Positions 44,488-53,700 of a DNA stretch of 64,000 nt are shown piece after piece. Under the pieces are notes generated by a model. The model was given only the letters and a program-made list of their open reading frames with translations. It was not told the DNA's origin and searched no databases. The translations under genes and the position numbers were made by a program. The stretch covers positions 1 through 64,000 of the forward strand of contig NZ_CP136521.1 of the NCBI RefSeq assembly GCF_032814565.1. The letters are read 5' to 3'. The stretch is from Hwangdonia lutea (GTDB lineage Bacteria > Bacteroidota > Bacteroidia > Flavobacteriales > Flavobacteriaceae). How positions within the stretch are numbered: position 1 is the stretch's first letter; each line of letters opens with the position of its first letter.

Positions 44488-45990
44488 ATGAAAACAAAAT
44501 ATATCATATCTGTGCTATATCCACTTCTGGTATTAGCCCATATTTCAACAGCACAAACCAAAACCATAAAAAAAGATAGAAGAAACAAAAGAAATTGTTG
44601 AAGAAACCAACGAAACCGTAAAAGAAGTAGGCAAACTATTTAAATCTGTTTTTGGGAAAAAGAAAAGAAACAAGCAGGAAACAGAAGACGCTTCAAACAA
44701 TTCAAAATCTTCAAACGCTAATCCCGAAAATACAATTGCTGCTTCAGAAGAAAAAAAACTCGCTAAGAACTCAAACCAACTTAAAGCAGGTAGCATACAC
44801 CCGGATGCCGTGGTGTTGGATGTAGATCAGCTAAGTGCATTTAATGATGGTGCTGCTATTGTTAAAAAGGGTATGTCAACAGCTTTGATTGACCCAAAGG
44901 GAAAGTTTATTACTCAATTCAATGACTATAATTTTTTAGGTCAATATATGGCTGAAGGTCTTCAAAATGGAATTTTCACAGTTTTAAATACGAATAGCAA
45001 AAGTGCTAAAAGAGGATTTAAAGGTTTTATCAATTCAACTGGAAAGGAGATTTCATTTCAGCAAAATAATTATATGCAAACCAGTCATTTAGGTAATTAT
45101 TTAATTAGCAGAAAAAATAATATGATAACTTTTTATGATAAAACAGGAAAGAATTTTACTATAAATAGATATTTTAACCTTTATAATGAAACAATGTACT
45201 TAAAAGAGTGCGTGCAAAACTCCTCTCTATTTTTATTTAAAGACGGTAAATATGGGTATAAAAGCAGTAATGACAAGATAATTATTCAACCAATGTGGGA
45301 AGAAGCTAAATGTTTTTGTGATGGCGCTGCAATGGTTGGTAAAAAAATGAATTTGGCGAAATGAAATATGGATTTATTAACACTTCTGGAAAAGTTATAG
45401 TTCCATTAATGTTTTCTAAAAAACCTGAAAACTTCAGTAACGGGCTTGCTAAAGTTTATTCTAATGAAAAGACATGTAGCTCATGTTCTCAGTATCATTA
45501 TAGTTACATAAATAAAAAAGGAGATTTTGTTATTAATAGTAAAGATTTAAAAAACTCAGGAATGACTTTTCGTCCGTTTGTACATGGATATGCCTTTTCA
45601 TATTTAGATGTAATGGATAAACAAGGGACTGTAATTTCTGCAACAGATTTTCTTATAAGTTTTGGTATTCCAAAAGAGATCATTACAAACAAGAAAAATA
45701 TTAGTGTCCAATGGGATTGTAAAAATATAGTTAACGGTAAAATGATGGTAAGCTTTAAAGGTATCGAAGGACATACTTATAAAAAGTATCATGCTTTACT
45801 TGATTTAGTGAACAAAGAAACCCTCTTTTATTGGTATGCCGATGCAAAAATCGGTCCGTTCGATCCAGTCTCTGGTTTAGCCAAAGTAGAAGAATATGGC
45901 GAAAAAATAAGAAACAACAGAAAACGAATTGGCTACATCAACGAAAACGGCATTTTTATGATTGTAAAAGGCGAAGCCTCAAAATGGTAA
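44488..45990 (+). pseudogene. WG-repeat exported protein, disrupted by two frameshifts
   Basis: Three overlapping frames together encode one protein of about 500 residues. It has a signal peptide (MKTKYIISVLYPLLVLAHIS, then TAQ), the module EEIVEETNETVKEVGK-like linker shared with the preceding gene, and a C-terminal series of WG beta-repeats such as YGFINTSGKVIVPLMF. Two breaks are seen, each at a run of seven A. Near 44570 one A too many ends the frame 37 codons in; near 45345 one A too few gives an early stop. Net frame is restored. Sequencing or assembly errors, phase variation or true decay are all possible. Confidence 0.8.
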
Positions 45991-46013
45991 ACACTATAGT
46001 GTAGTAAAAAAAC

Positions 46014-46043
46014 AAAACCCTTTTTCATCTGAAAAAGGGTTTT
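46014..46043. terminator. Bidirectional terminator between WG-repeat gene and S9 peptidase
   Basis: Perfect 14-base arms AAAACCCTTTTTCA/TGAAAAAGGGTTTT with a two-base spacer, between convergent genes. Confidence 0.9.
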
Positions 46044-46047
46044 AAAT

Positions 46048-47955
46048 TTATAAGGTTTCCTTCAACCATTTAAAAAATTCGGTTTGCCAAACTAAGGCGT
46101 TTTGTGGTTGGAGGATCCAGTGGTTTTCATCAGGAAAATACAGCAACTTGCTTTTTATATCCAACAATCGTGCCGCTTGAAAGGCACTTAAACCCTGCTC
46201 GATAGGCACGCGATAATCCTTACCGCCTTGTATGATTAAAATAGGTGTGTCCCATTTTGCAACCATATTTATAGGGTTAAATTCGTTATAAGCTTTTTGG
46301 GCTACTGTATTGTCTTTATCCCAATAACTACCACCCCAATCGTGATTTACAAAAAACAGTTCCTCGGTGGTGCCGTACATGGTTCGGTTATCGAAAACAC
46401 CATCGTGCGAAATAAAAGTTTTAAAGCGCTTGTTGTGTATGCCAGCTAAATAAAACACCGAATAGCCACCAAAACTGGCGCCAATAGCCCCTAGCCTATC
46501 GTTATCCACATAAGGCTCTTTGGCCATTTCATCTATGGCGGTTAAGTAATCGTCCATAACTTGTCCGCCCCAATCCTTACTTATGGCTGCATTCCACGCT
46601 ACACCATGCCCCGGCATACCACGGCGGTTCGGGGCCACTATAATATAGCCTTGTGAAGCCATCAATTGAAAATTCCAACGGTAAGAATAAAACTGCGATA
46701 AAGGCGATTGCGGGCCACCTTGTGCATATAACAAAGTTGGGTATTTTTTAGAAGCATCAAAATTTGGGGGCAAAATAACCCAAACCAACATTTGCTTGTT
46801 ATCGGTAGTGGTTACGTAACGTTTTTCGATTTTCGGCATCTCTATTTTATTGTAAAAATCAGTATTAACGTTTGTAACCTGACGGAAAGTTTTCTTCTTC
46901 AAATCAAAACTGAAAACCTCGGCAGCATGATTCATATCGGTACGCGTTACTAAAAGTCCATTTTTGGTTTCGGCAACAATACCGGTAACATCAAAACGAC
47001 CTTCAGACAATTGCTTTACCGTTGGTGCGATGCGTTTTTTACCAGGATAATTAACCACGAACAATTGTATGGTACCATCTACGGGTGCTGTAAAATAAAC
47101 GTTTTTACCATCGTTACTCCACTTAAAGCTTCGTACCGTGCCATCCCATCGTGCGGTAAGGTTTTGTTCTACACCTTTTTCCAAAACCACAATATCGTTT
47201 TTATCACTCTCGTAACCGGGTGTTTTCATTTGCAACCACGCTAATGCCCCTTCACTTGAAAAGCTAGGATTGGTATCGTATCCCAGATTTTTTTCTGTGA
47301 TATTGCTGGTTGTTTTTGTAGCTAAATCGTATTTGTAAATATCGGTATTCGTACTTGTAGCATAGGCTTTTCCTTTTAATTTTTTACTCACGTAATAAAT
47401 GCTTTTGCTATCGGGCGCCCAAATATAATCTTCGTCGCCTCCAAAGGGGCGTTGCGGACTGTAATAGGGTTCGTTGGGCATTATATCGATAGCCTGCTCA
47501 TCGGTAGCACTTTTTTCCTTGTAAAATACGTGATTGTATGTGCCGTCGTTCCATGTATCCCAATGCCTGTTATCCAAATCGGTAAAAATATAGGCATCGG
47601 ATTTTGGCAAAGATTGATACACATCCTTACTATGAATCGCTTCGATGGCAACCGGTTTATCAAACATTTTATAACGGCCATCGGGCGATATGTTTTTATC
47701 TGCAACGGTTACGTCTTCTTTAGTTATCTTTTCAGCTTCACCACCTTTTGTAGCTATTTTATAATAGCTGTAATCAAACCCATTGGTTTCCATATTTGGT
47801 GTGCTAACGCGATAAAACAATACATCACCTTCATTGTTTAAACCTAAGGCGCTTAAACGCTGTACCTGCCACAGGCGTTCTGGGGTCATTAATTCTTGCC
47901 CTTGAACTACGAGGCCGCTTAAGAAAAGTCCAAAAAATAATACAAATGTTCTCAT
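46048..47955 (-). CDS. S9-family prolyl oligopeptidase / acylaminoacyl-peptidase-like
   Basis: Exported serine peptidase of family S9. A signal peptide ends near LVVQGQ (residue 20). A beta-propeller follows (about residues 40-370), then the alpha/beta-hydrolase catalytic domain with nucleophile Ser494 in GASFGGYS, an Asp in GGKDYRVPIEQG and a His in FPDENHWI. Length 635 is typical of DPP-like S9 enzymes in Bacteroidetes that trim peptides outside the inner membrane. It appears monocistronic. Confidence 0.95.
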   Translation of the reverse strand: MRTFVLFFGLFLSGLVVQGQELMTPERLWQVQRLSALGLNNEGDVLFYRVSTPNMETNGFDYSYYKIATKGGEAEKITKEDVTVADKNISPDGRYKMFDKPVAIEAIHSKDVYQSLPKSDAYIFTDLDNRHWDTWNDGTYNHVFYKEKSATDEQAIDIMPNEPYYSPQRPFGGDEDYIWAPDSKSIYYVSKKLKGKAYATSTNTDIYKYDLATKTTSNITEKNLGYDTNPSFSSEGALAWLQMKTPGYESDKNDIVVLEKGVEQNLTARWDGTVRSFKWSNDGKNVYFTAPVDGTIQLFVVNYPGKKRIAPTVKQLSEGRFDVTGIVAETKNGLLVTRTDMNHAAEVFSFDLKKKTFRQVTNVNTDFYNKIEMPKIEKRYVTTTDNKQMLVWVILPPNFDASKKYPTLLYAQGGPQSPLSQFYSYRWNFQLMASQGYIIVAPNRRGMPGHGVAWNAAISKDWGGQVMDDYLTAIDEMAKEPYVDNDRLGAIGASFGGYSVFYLAGIHNKRFKTFISHDGVFDNRTMYGTTEELFFVNHDWGGSYWDKDNTVAQKAYNEFNPINMVAKWDTPILIIQGGKDYRVPIEQGLSAFQAARLLDIKSKLLYFPDENHWILQPQNALVWQTEFFKWLKETL

Positions 47956-48154
47956 GGATTTTAATTTAAATAATACGTTGTTTTAAAATTTACTCTTAAA
48001 AATTACTTTAAGCCATATAAAGTATCAAAGATAAGCATATATATAGTATTTTAAGATTAGCTTGTTTAACAAAGCCAAAGTGTATGGCGCTTTTTGATTG
48101 GAACATCGGTAAAACAAAAGTCTAATTCTTCCTTTTGTATAATCTTTAAAAAAA

Positions 48155-48196
48155 ACGGACAAAACCCAATCGTATTAAGGGACTTAATCGGGTTTG
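48155..48196 (-). terminator. Terminator of the mscL operon
   Basis: On the minus strand ACAAACCCGATTAAG pairs imperfectly with the downstream CTTAATACGATTGGGTTTTGT and is followed by a run of eight T. Confidence 0.7.
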
Positions 48197-48239
48197 TATT
48201 CAATATGAAATTGTATCGTAAAAAGGTTTTTAGCTAATA

Positions 48240-48392
48240 TTATTTGGAACTTTCATTAGCTTTTTTAACAATAGCTTTTAATCGTTCTTTTCGTAAAGCT
48301 GCTTCGGCTTTCTTTTTATTTTTTTTCTGAGCCATTAATTTAGAATGCTTCGCCTTGTTTTTAGTGTTTTTATCTCGTCCTGTTTTTGCCAT
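48240..48392 (-). CDS. Small basic protein downstream of mscL
   Basis: A 50-residue frame, MAKTGRDKNTKNKAKHSKL onward to KANESSK, too short for most gene finders. It is strongly basic (many Lys, some Arg) with no hydrophobic segment, so it is probably nucleic-acid or ribosome associated, or disordered. Its ATG lies two bases after the mscL stop codon, which supports real translation as the second gene of the operon, and a terminator follows. I recognise no domain. Confidence 0.7.
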   Translation of the reverse strand: MAKTGRDKNTKNKAKHSKLMAQKKNKKKAEAALRKERLKAIVKKANESSK

Positions 48393-48394
48393 AT

Positions 48395-48838
48395 TTACTT
48401 TTTAGATTTTAACAACGTATTCTGTTCTTCCATTAAATCGGTAAGTTTTGATAGCAGCTCAATGTCTTTGGGTGTTGTTACGGTTTTATCTTTTGCATCG
48501 TGTGCTTTATTCCGCAATCTATTCATAAACTTAACCACAATAAATACGGTAAATCCTATAATAATAAAATCGATAAAAGCCTCGCCCAAAGCGCCGTAAC
48601 CTATGGCTACTTCGTTTTTAAGAATCGTACCGTCTGCTTGTTCAATAGCATCTCGAAGTATAATGCGTTTTTCATGAAAATTTACACCATCGGTTAACAA
48701 GGATAATGGTGGCAAAAACACCTTTTTCACCAATACATCGACCACCTTATTAAAAGCGGCGCCAATTATAATACCAATGGCCATGTCCATCATATTTCCT
48801 TTTACGGCAAACTCTTTAAACTCTTGAATCAGTTTCAT
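48395..48838 (-). CDS. mscL: Large-conductance mechanosensitive channel MscL
   Basis: Inner-membrane channel opening under high tension to release solutes on osmotic downshock. Typical features are the N-terminal FKEFAVKGNMMDMAIGIIIGAAFNKVV forming helix 1, a periplasmic loop, helix 2 (AFIDFIIIGFTVFIVVKFMNRL) and a cytoplasmic coiled tail. Length 147 is normal. It is followed in the same operon by a 50-residue basic protein. Confidence 0.97.
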   Translation of the reverse strand: MKLIQEFKEFAVKGNMMDMAIGIIIGAAFNKVVDVLVKKVFLPPLSLLTDGVNFHEKRIILRDAIEQADGTILKNEVAIGYGALGEAFIDFIIIGFTVFIVVKFMNRLRNKAHDAKDKTVTTPKDIELLSKLTDLMEEQNTLLKSKK

Positions 48839-48991
48839 TTTTTATACTTTTAAAAATTATTGTGCAAAGGTATTTGTTTTAAACTGAGTTGGAAAAAAGC
48901 AAACCCAATTTTTGTATTGTGTGTACGTTTAGCAATATCCTCTTTAAAGCAGATGTTTTGAATTATCTGCAAAACAAGTGATATTTCATAT

Positions 48992-49039
48992 TATTAGTTT
49001 TAAAGCTAATATTATTAATTATTAGTTTAATAGCTAATA
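48992..49039 (+). promoter_or_regulatory. Two tandem 20-bp operator-like dyads
   Basis: Dyad 1 (48992-49011) and dyad 2 (49020-49039) each have the arms TATTAG and CTAATA separated by eight bases, and are nearly identical to each other, with centres 28 bp apart. They lie 57-105 bp before the SatD-like regulator gene, positioned for autoregulation. Confidence 0.65.
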
Positions 49040-49095
49040 ATTTTGTTTTCTTGAATTAAAATGTATACATTTGAATTATACTTTTTGCTAAACTT

Positions 49096-49698
49096 ATGAC
49101 AAGTATAATAACAGGCGATATTATAAATTCTAAAAAGAGCTCTCCAAAACTATGGTTACAAGCACTTAAAACTATTTTGAATAGTTATGGCAATTCGCCT
49201 TTAGTATGGGAAATATACAGAGGTGACAGTTTTCAATTGGAAATCGATCCAAAAGATGCATTGAAAGCTTGTATTTTAATTAAAGCAACCATAAAACAAT
49301 TTGAAAACATTGATGTAAGATTAGCCATTGGCATTGGAGAAAAAACATATCAATCTGATAAAATTACAGAATCTAACGGTAGTGCTTTTGTAAACTCTGG
49401 TGAGTGTTTTGAGGCTCTTAAAAAGACAACACTCGCAATAAAATCACCTTTTGATGAGTTTGACACCACAATTAACATCATGCTAGAACTTGCGCAATTA
49501 ATTTTAAATAATTGGACAAGCACCTCGGCAATTCTAGTAAAAACCACTTTAGAAAACCCAGACTTAAACCAAAATCAATTGGCAGATATTTTAGACAGAA
49601 CCCAAGGCAATATTAGCCAAGGCCTTAAACGCGCGGGTTACGATGAAATCTCTAAACTACTACACTACTACAAAACCCAAATACAACACTTATGTTAG
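49096..49698 (+). CDS. SatD-like regulator with C-terminal helix-turn-helix
   Basis: About 200 residues. The N-terminal part opens with SIITGDIINSKK and contains VWEIYRGDSFQLEI and VRLAIGIGEKTY, resembling a degenerate nucleotidyl-cyclase-like fold and the SatD family. The C-terminal LNQNQLADILDRTQGNISQGLKRAGYDE is a helix-turn-helix. It overlaps the following DUF3307 membrane gene by seven bases, and two matching dyads lie upstream. Likely an autoregulated DNA-binding protein that senses a ligand; the ligand is unknown. Confidence 0.75.
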   Translation: MTSIITGDIINSKKSSPKLWLQALKTILNSYGNSPLVWEIYRGDSFQLEIDPKDALKACILIKATIKQFENIDVRLAIGIGEKTYQSDKITESNGSAFVNSGECFEALKKTTLAIKSPFDEFDTTINIMLELAQLILNNWTSTSAILVKTTLENPDLNQNQLADILDRTQGNISQGLKRAGYDEISKLLHYYKTQIQHLC

Positions 49699-50414
49699 CA
49701 CTATTTATAAAACTAATATTGGCGCACTTTATAGGCGATTTTTTATTGCAGCCCCAAAAATGGGTAACCCATAAAGAAACACACAAACACAAATCCAAAT
49801 TCCTGTACTGGCATATTTTAGTGCATTTGGGCGCTTTAATTTTAGTGTTGCAGGCCAATTTCAGTTATTGGTTAGGGATTTTAATCATACTTATATCGCA
49901 TTATATCATCGATGTTATAAAGCTTCACCTTAAACCAACACTTAACAACCGAATACTTTTTGGCTTAGACCAACTCGCCCATTTCATAATAATCGCATGG
50001 GTGGTTAGCATATACGAACCATATCAATTTACAATAAGCGCATTTTACCACCCCGCATTTTTATTGTTAATTACATGTTTATTGGGCGTAACTGTTGTAT
50101 CGTCCATAATTATGAGAACCATTATATCAAAATGGTATTTAAAAGAAGATAGTAACGAAGAATCCTTAGAAAATGCCGGTGCCTACATTGGCATGCTGGA
50201 ACGCCTATTTGTATTCGCCTTTATAATCACGCAACATTGGGAAGGCATCGGGTTTTTACTGGCCGCAAAATCGGTGTTTCGCTTTGGCGATTTATCAAAA
50301 GCTAAGGACCGAAAACTAACCGAATACATATTAATAGGCAGTTTATTAAGTTTCGGACTCGCCATTTTATTCGGACTTGGCTACGGTATCGTTTTAAGAT
50401 TAATTCCTAATTAA
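49692..50414 (+). CDS. DUF3307 membrane protein
   Basis: Integral membrane protein of the DUF3307 family, function unknown. About seven hydrophobic segments are visible over 240 residues. The N-terminal LILAHFIGDFLLQPQKWVTHK and LYWHILVHLGALIL hold conserved histidines and acidic residues typical of the family, and the middle has LLFGLDQLAHFIII. Translation is coupled to the SatD-like regulator by a seven-base overlap, so the pair is one functional unit. Confidence 0.85.
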   Translation: MLALFIKLILAHFIGDFLLQPQKWVTHKETHKHKSKFLYWHILVHLGALILVLQANFSYWLGILIILISHYIIDVIKLHLKPTLNNRILFGLDQLAHFIIIAWVVSIYEPYQFTISAFYHPAFLLLITCLLGVTVVSSIIMRTIISKWYLKEDSNEESLENAGAYIGMLERLFVFAFIITQHWEGIGFLLAAKSVFRFGDLSKAKDRKLTEYILIGSLLSFGLAILFGLGYGIVLRLIPN

Positions 50415-50416
50415 TA

Positions 50417-50533
50417 ATTTGGGCGTTACCCCAACCCTTCGGCTCCGCTCAGGGCAAGAGGGGTCGGGCTTTCGGCAGTCGCTTCCTCCTCCGTCGGCGA
50501 GCTCCAACAAATGCCTCAATCCCTAACGCGGGC
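50417..50533 (-). repeat. Dispersed intergenic repeat, copy B
   Basis: Read on the minus strand, it runs from GCCCGCGTTAGGGATTGAGG through AAGCGACTGCCGAAAGCCCG to GGGGTAACGCCCAAAT. Its ends match copy A (23911-24020) and its middle matches copy C (15144-15232). It starts immediately after the DUF3307 stop. Confidence 0.85.
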
Positions 50534-50723
50534 AAGTCCGCAATATGCCGTAATAAGTCCGCCATTAATTCTCAAATCCGCTACGTTCAGCGATTAAAAG
50601 CAACCTTAACAAAAAGCCCAATCAACTTGTAAATTTTAAAATACAAGCCTTAAAAATATACACTAAGATATTGAATGGACATCCAAAAATTTCAAACAAA
50701 CAGATTCTTGCTTTCCCAGGAAT
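50534..50723. other. Intergenic remainder before the CcsBA gene end
   Basis: About 190 bp after repeat copy B. It holds more GC-rich fragments near 50580-50600 (CTACGTTCAGCG) that may belong to the repeat, but no gene or terminator hairpin that I can support. Confidence 0.5.
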
Positions 50724-53700
50724 TTACTTCTTATAATGCTTCGCATAGCCACGATAAGCGAAAAATCCTAAAACAGCAACTATAGCACAAGCAATTAAAA
50801 TAAACTTAACGCTCACAATTTGGTCGCCACTGGCATAACTGTGCAAGCCTGCCAAATAGAAATTCACTCCAAAATACGTCATTAAAATACTAGAAAACGC
50901 CACGATCGACATGAGGTTAAAAAACCAACGCCCGCGCAAGCCAGGAACCAATCGCATATGAATTACAAAAGCATAAACCATAATACTAATTAGCGCCCAA
51001 GTTTCCTTAGGGTCCCAACCCCAATAGCGTCCCCAACTTTCATTGGCCCACATGCCACCTAAAAAGTTACCAATGGTTAACAATACCAAACCTACCGTTA
51101 AAGCCATTTCGTTAATTACGGTAAGCTCTTTAATGTTTAAATCCATTTTCAGCTTATTGTTTTTGGTGGTAAAAATCATCAATAAAAGCGATACCACACC
51201 TAAAATCATACCCAATGCAAACGGCCCATAACTCGCCACAATTACCGCCACATGAATCATGAGCCAATAACTGTTTAAAACAGGCTGTAAGTTTGCAATG
51301 GCCGGATCCATCCAGTTCCAGTGTGCTATCATTAAAATCATGGCCGTTACAAAAGCTGTTGCTGCTATGGTTAAATCGCTTTTTCTACCAAAAGCCAAAC
51401 CAAAAAACATGGTAGCCCAAGCCACATAAATCATCGACTCGTAGGCATCACTCCACGGCGCATGCCCAGAAATGTACCAACGTACAATCAAACCGGCTGT
51501 ATGCAATAAAAACAAACCGATAATTATGGCATTAAAAACTTTAACGGTTGTATTTATAGCTTTGCTTTTTTCTTTAAATATTTGAACAATTAAGACTATA
51601 AACAGCAGCGTTCCCGCATACATATACCAGCTGTAAAGTCTTTTAAAAATATCGTATTTATTGTATAAAACTTCGGTATTTATCTTTTTATCGCTCAGCA
51701 TAACATCAGCACCGTATTGATGTTGTGTTTTTTTAAAGGCCTCTAAAAGTTTTGAAGCCTCAGAGAAATCTCCAGATTGTTTCGATTTGTTAAGTGTAAA
51801 CAAATAGGCTCTAAATCCGTTTTTAACAAAGTTCCCGTAAAGTGAATCTTCAATTTTACTGTTTATTTCTTTATCGGTTCTGTAATCGTAGGCCGATATC
51901 CATTTATTATTATAATCATTTGGAATTGGGAATATTTTCAAGGACATCCCTTCAACGGCATTGTACAACAAACTCACCCGCTGATCGGTTTCCTTAAATT
52001 CTTTTTGATAGCCATTTGGTACCGGTGCTTTGTAGGCTTCTTCAAGGTAAGGTGCTAATTTATACTCGCCTCTCATGGTAAAAAAATCGGCTAATGTCGC
52101 ATATTTTTCTTCCTTTTGAATACCTAATAAACTCCTGATGGAATCACCCTTTTTAGGCTTTATATAAATAATAGGCACATTATACCAAAGCAACGGACTT
52201 TCTTGTATAGACAACAATACTTGGTTGGCATCAAATCCTTCGTAGGTATTGTTTTTACTTAATTTACGAAGCATTTCTGAGGCATATGTATTAACGGGCA
52301 TCATACGTCCGCTAAGGTCTTGAATCACTAAATGCCCAAATTCATCGGCATGCGCTTTAGGTGTAATATTCGCCTTTAATATAGAATCTATTTGGGTTTT
52401 TGATGGTTTAGTGTGGTTATGTCCATCATCTTCAGAATGTTGTTGCGAAAAAGCATTCAAGCTAAAAAGCAATAATATAATGGGTAATAATTTGGCCTTT
52501 TTTGCTTTAATTTTGTTCAGTTGTCTTTCTAAATCGCCAAAACGTGACCCTTTAACAAACAAAATAGCCATCATACCAAAATAAAGCATAAAATATCCGA
52601 TATAAGTAAGCATGGTACCCCAATAATCGTGGTTTACAGATAATATGGTGCCTTTTTCATCGGGATCAAAACTAGATTGAAAGAATCGGTATCCGCGATG
52701 GTCTAAAATATGATTCATATATATCTTATAATCAAAATCGTCTTGTTGTTCGTCTATAACCGTTACTTGACTAGAAAAGGCAGAATATCCATTATCGGTT
52801 CCGGGATAACGTTCGGCTTCAAAATCGTTTAATTTTATATGAAATGGCAGCTCCAATACCTTTGATCCGTATTTAAAAGCAAAATCCAAACCACCAACCT
52901 GTATTTGTTTAAATGCACTGTTAGTTCCTTTTCCGCCTATTAATCCAACAGTTTTGGTTTCGTTATTTGCCGTAACTTTAAGCACCACACCATCGCTATC
53001 GTTTTTAAGTATTTCTGATTTTTGAACCACATCAAAAACACCTTTAATTACGGGTTTTGGAAACACCATTTGCATGTTGCCAATTTTATAAAGCGACCGC
53101 AGCACTAGTGGCTGAACACTATCTTTTACCACTTTACCTTCGGCTTGAGTGGCCATGGTTAAGTAACTGCCCTCGAAAGGTGATTGTATGGTTAAACCAT
53201 CGTTGGTTTGGGTAATATTTATAGCGCCATTGGTAGGCTTGTTAAGTGCTATTAATATGTTGTGAACATTTGCAACTTCTCCAACTTTTAAAAAGTGATT
53301 ATGGGAACCGTTACCGCCAGCTTCCACTAATTTTAAATATTCCTCTCCGTTTTTATCCGGAATTATATCTTCCTCGGCACCAGCTATAAATTTTTCCAAT
53401 TCAATGGTTACGGGCTGGCCATTGTAATCGGTAGTCACCCTAAATTCGTTTTCCAAACGTTTGGAAAAATCGACTTCAGACTCTAAAACGCGTCTTTGGT
53501 TTTGTCCATTAACTACAAAATCGCCATCAATGTATGTTGTAATGTATGTCTTTTGAGATAAAAAAGTATTTTCGGTAGCTCCTTCTCGAATGGCCATCAT
53601 CCCTTCAAAACTTATGTAACGCGTTACGAACGCACCCAACAAAATAAAAATGAAGGACAAGTGTAATATTAAAGTGGCCCATTTTTCTTTTTTATACAGT

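Noticed and set aside
47452-47841. Plus-strand 129-codon frame opposite the S9 peptidase
   Set aside because: Antisense shadow of the beta-propeller part of a convincing gene.
48992-49039. Dyads upstream of the SatD-like gene as a small CRISPR or terminator
   Set aside because: Only two units with short arms and no spacer pattern; no T run or GC-rich stem. Operators fit better.
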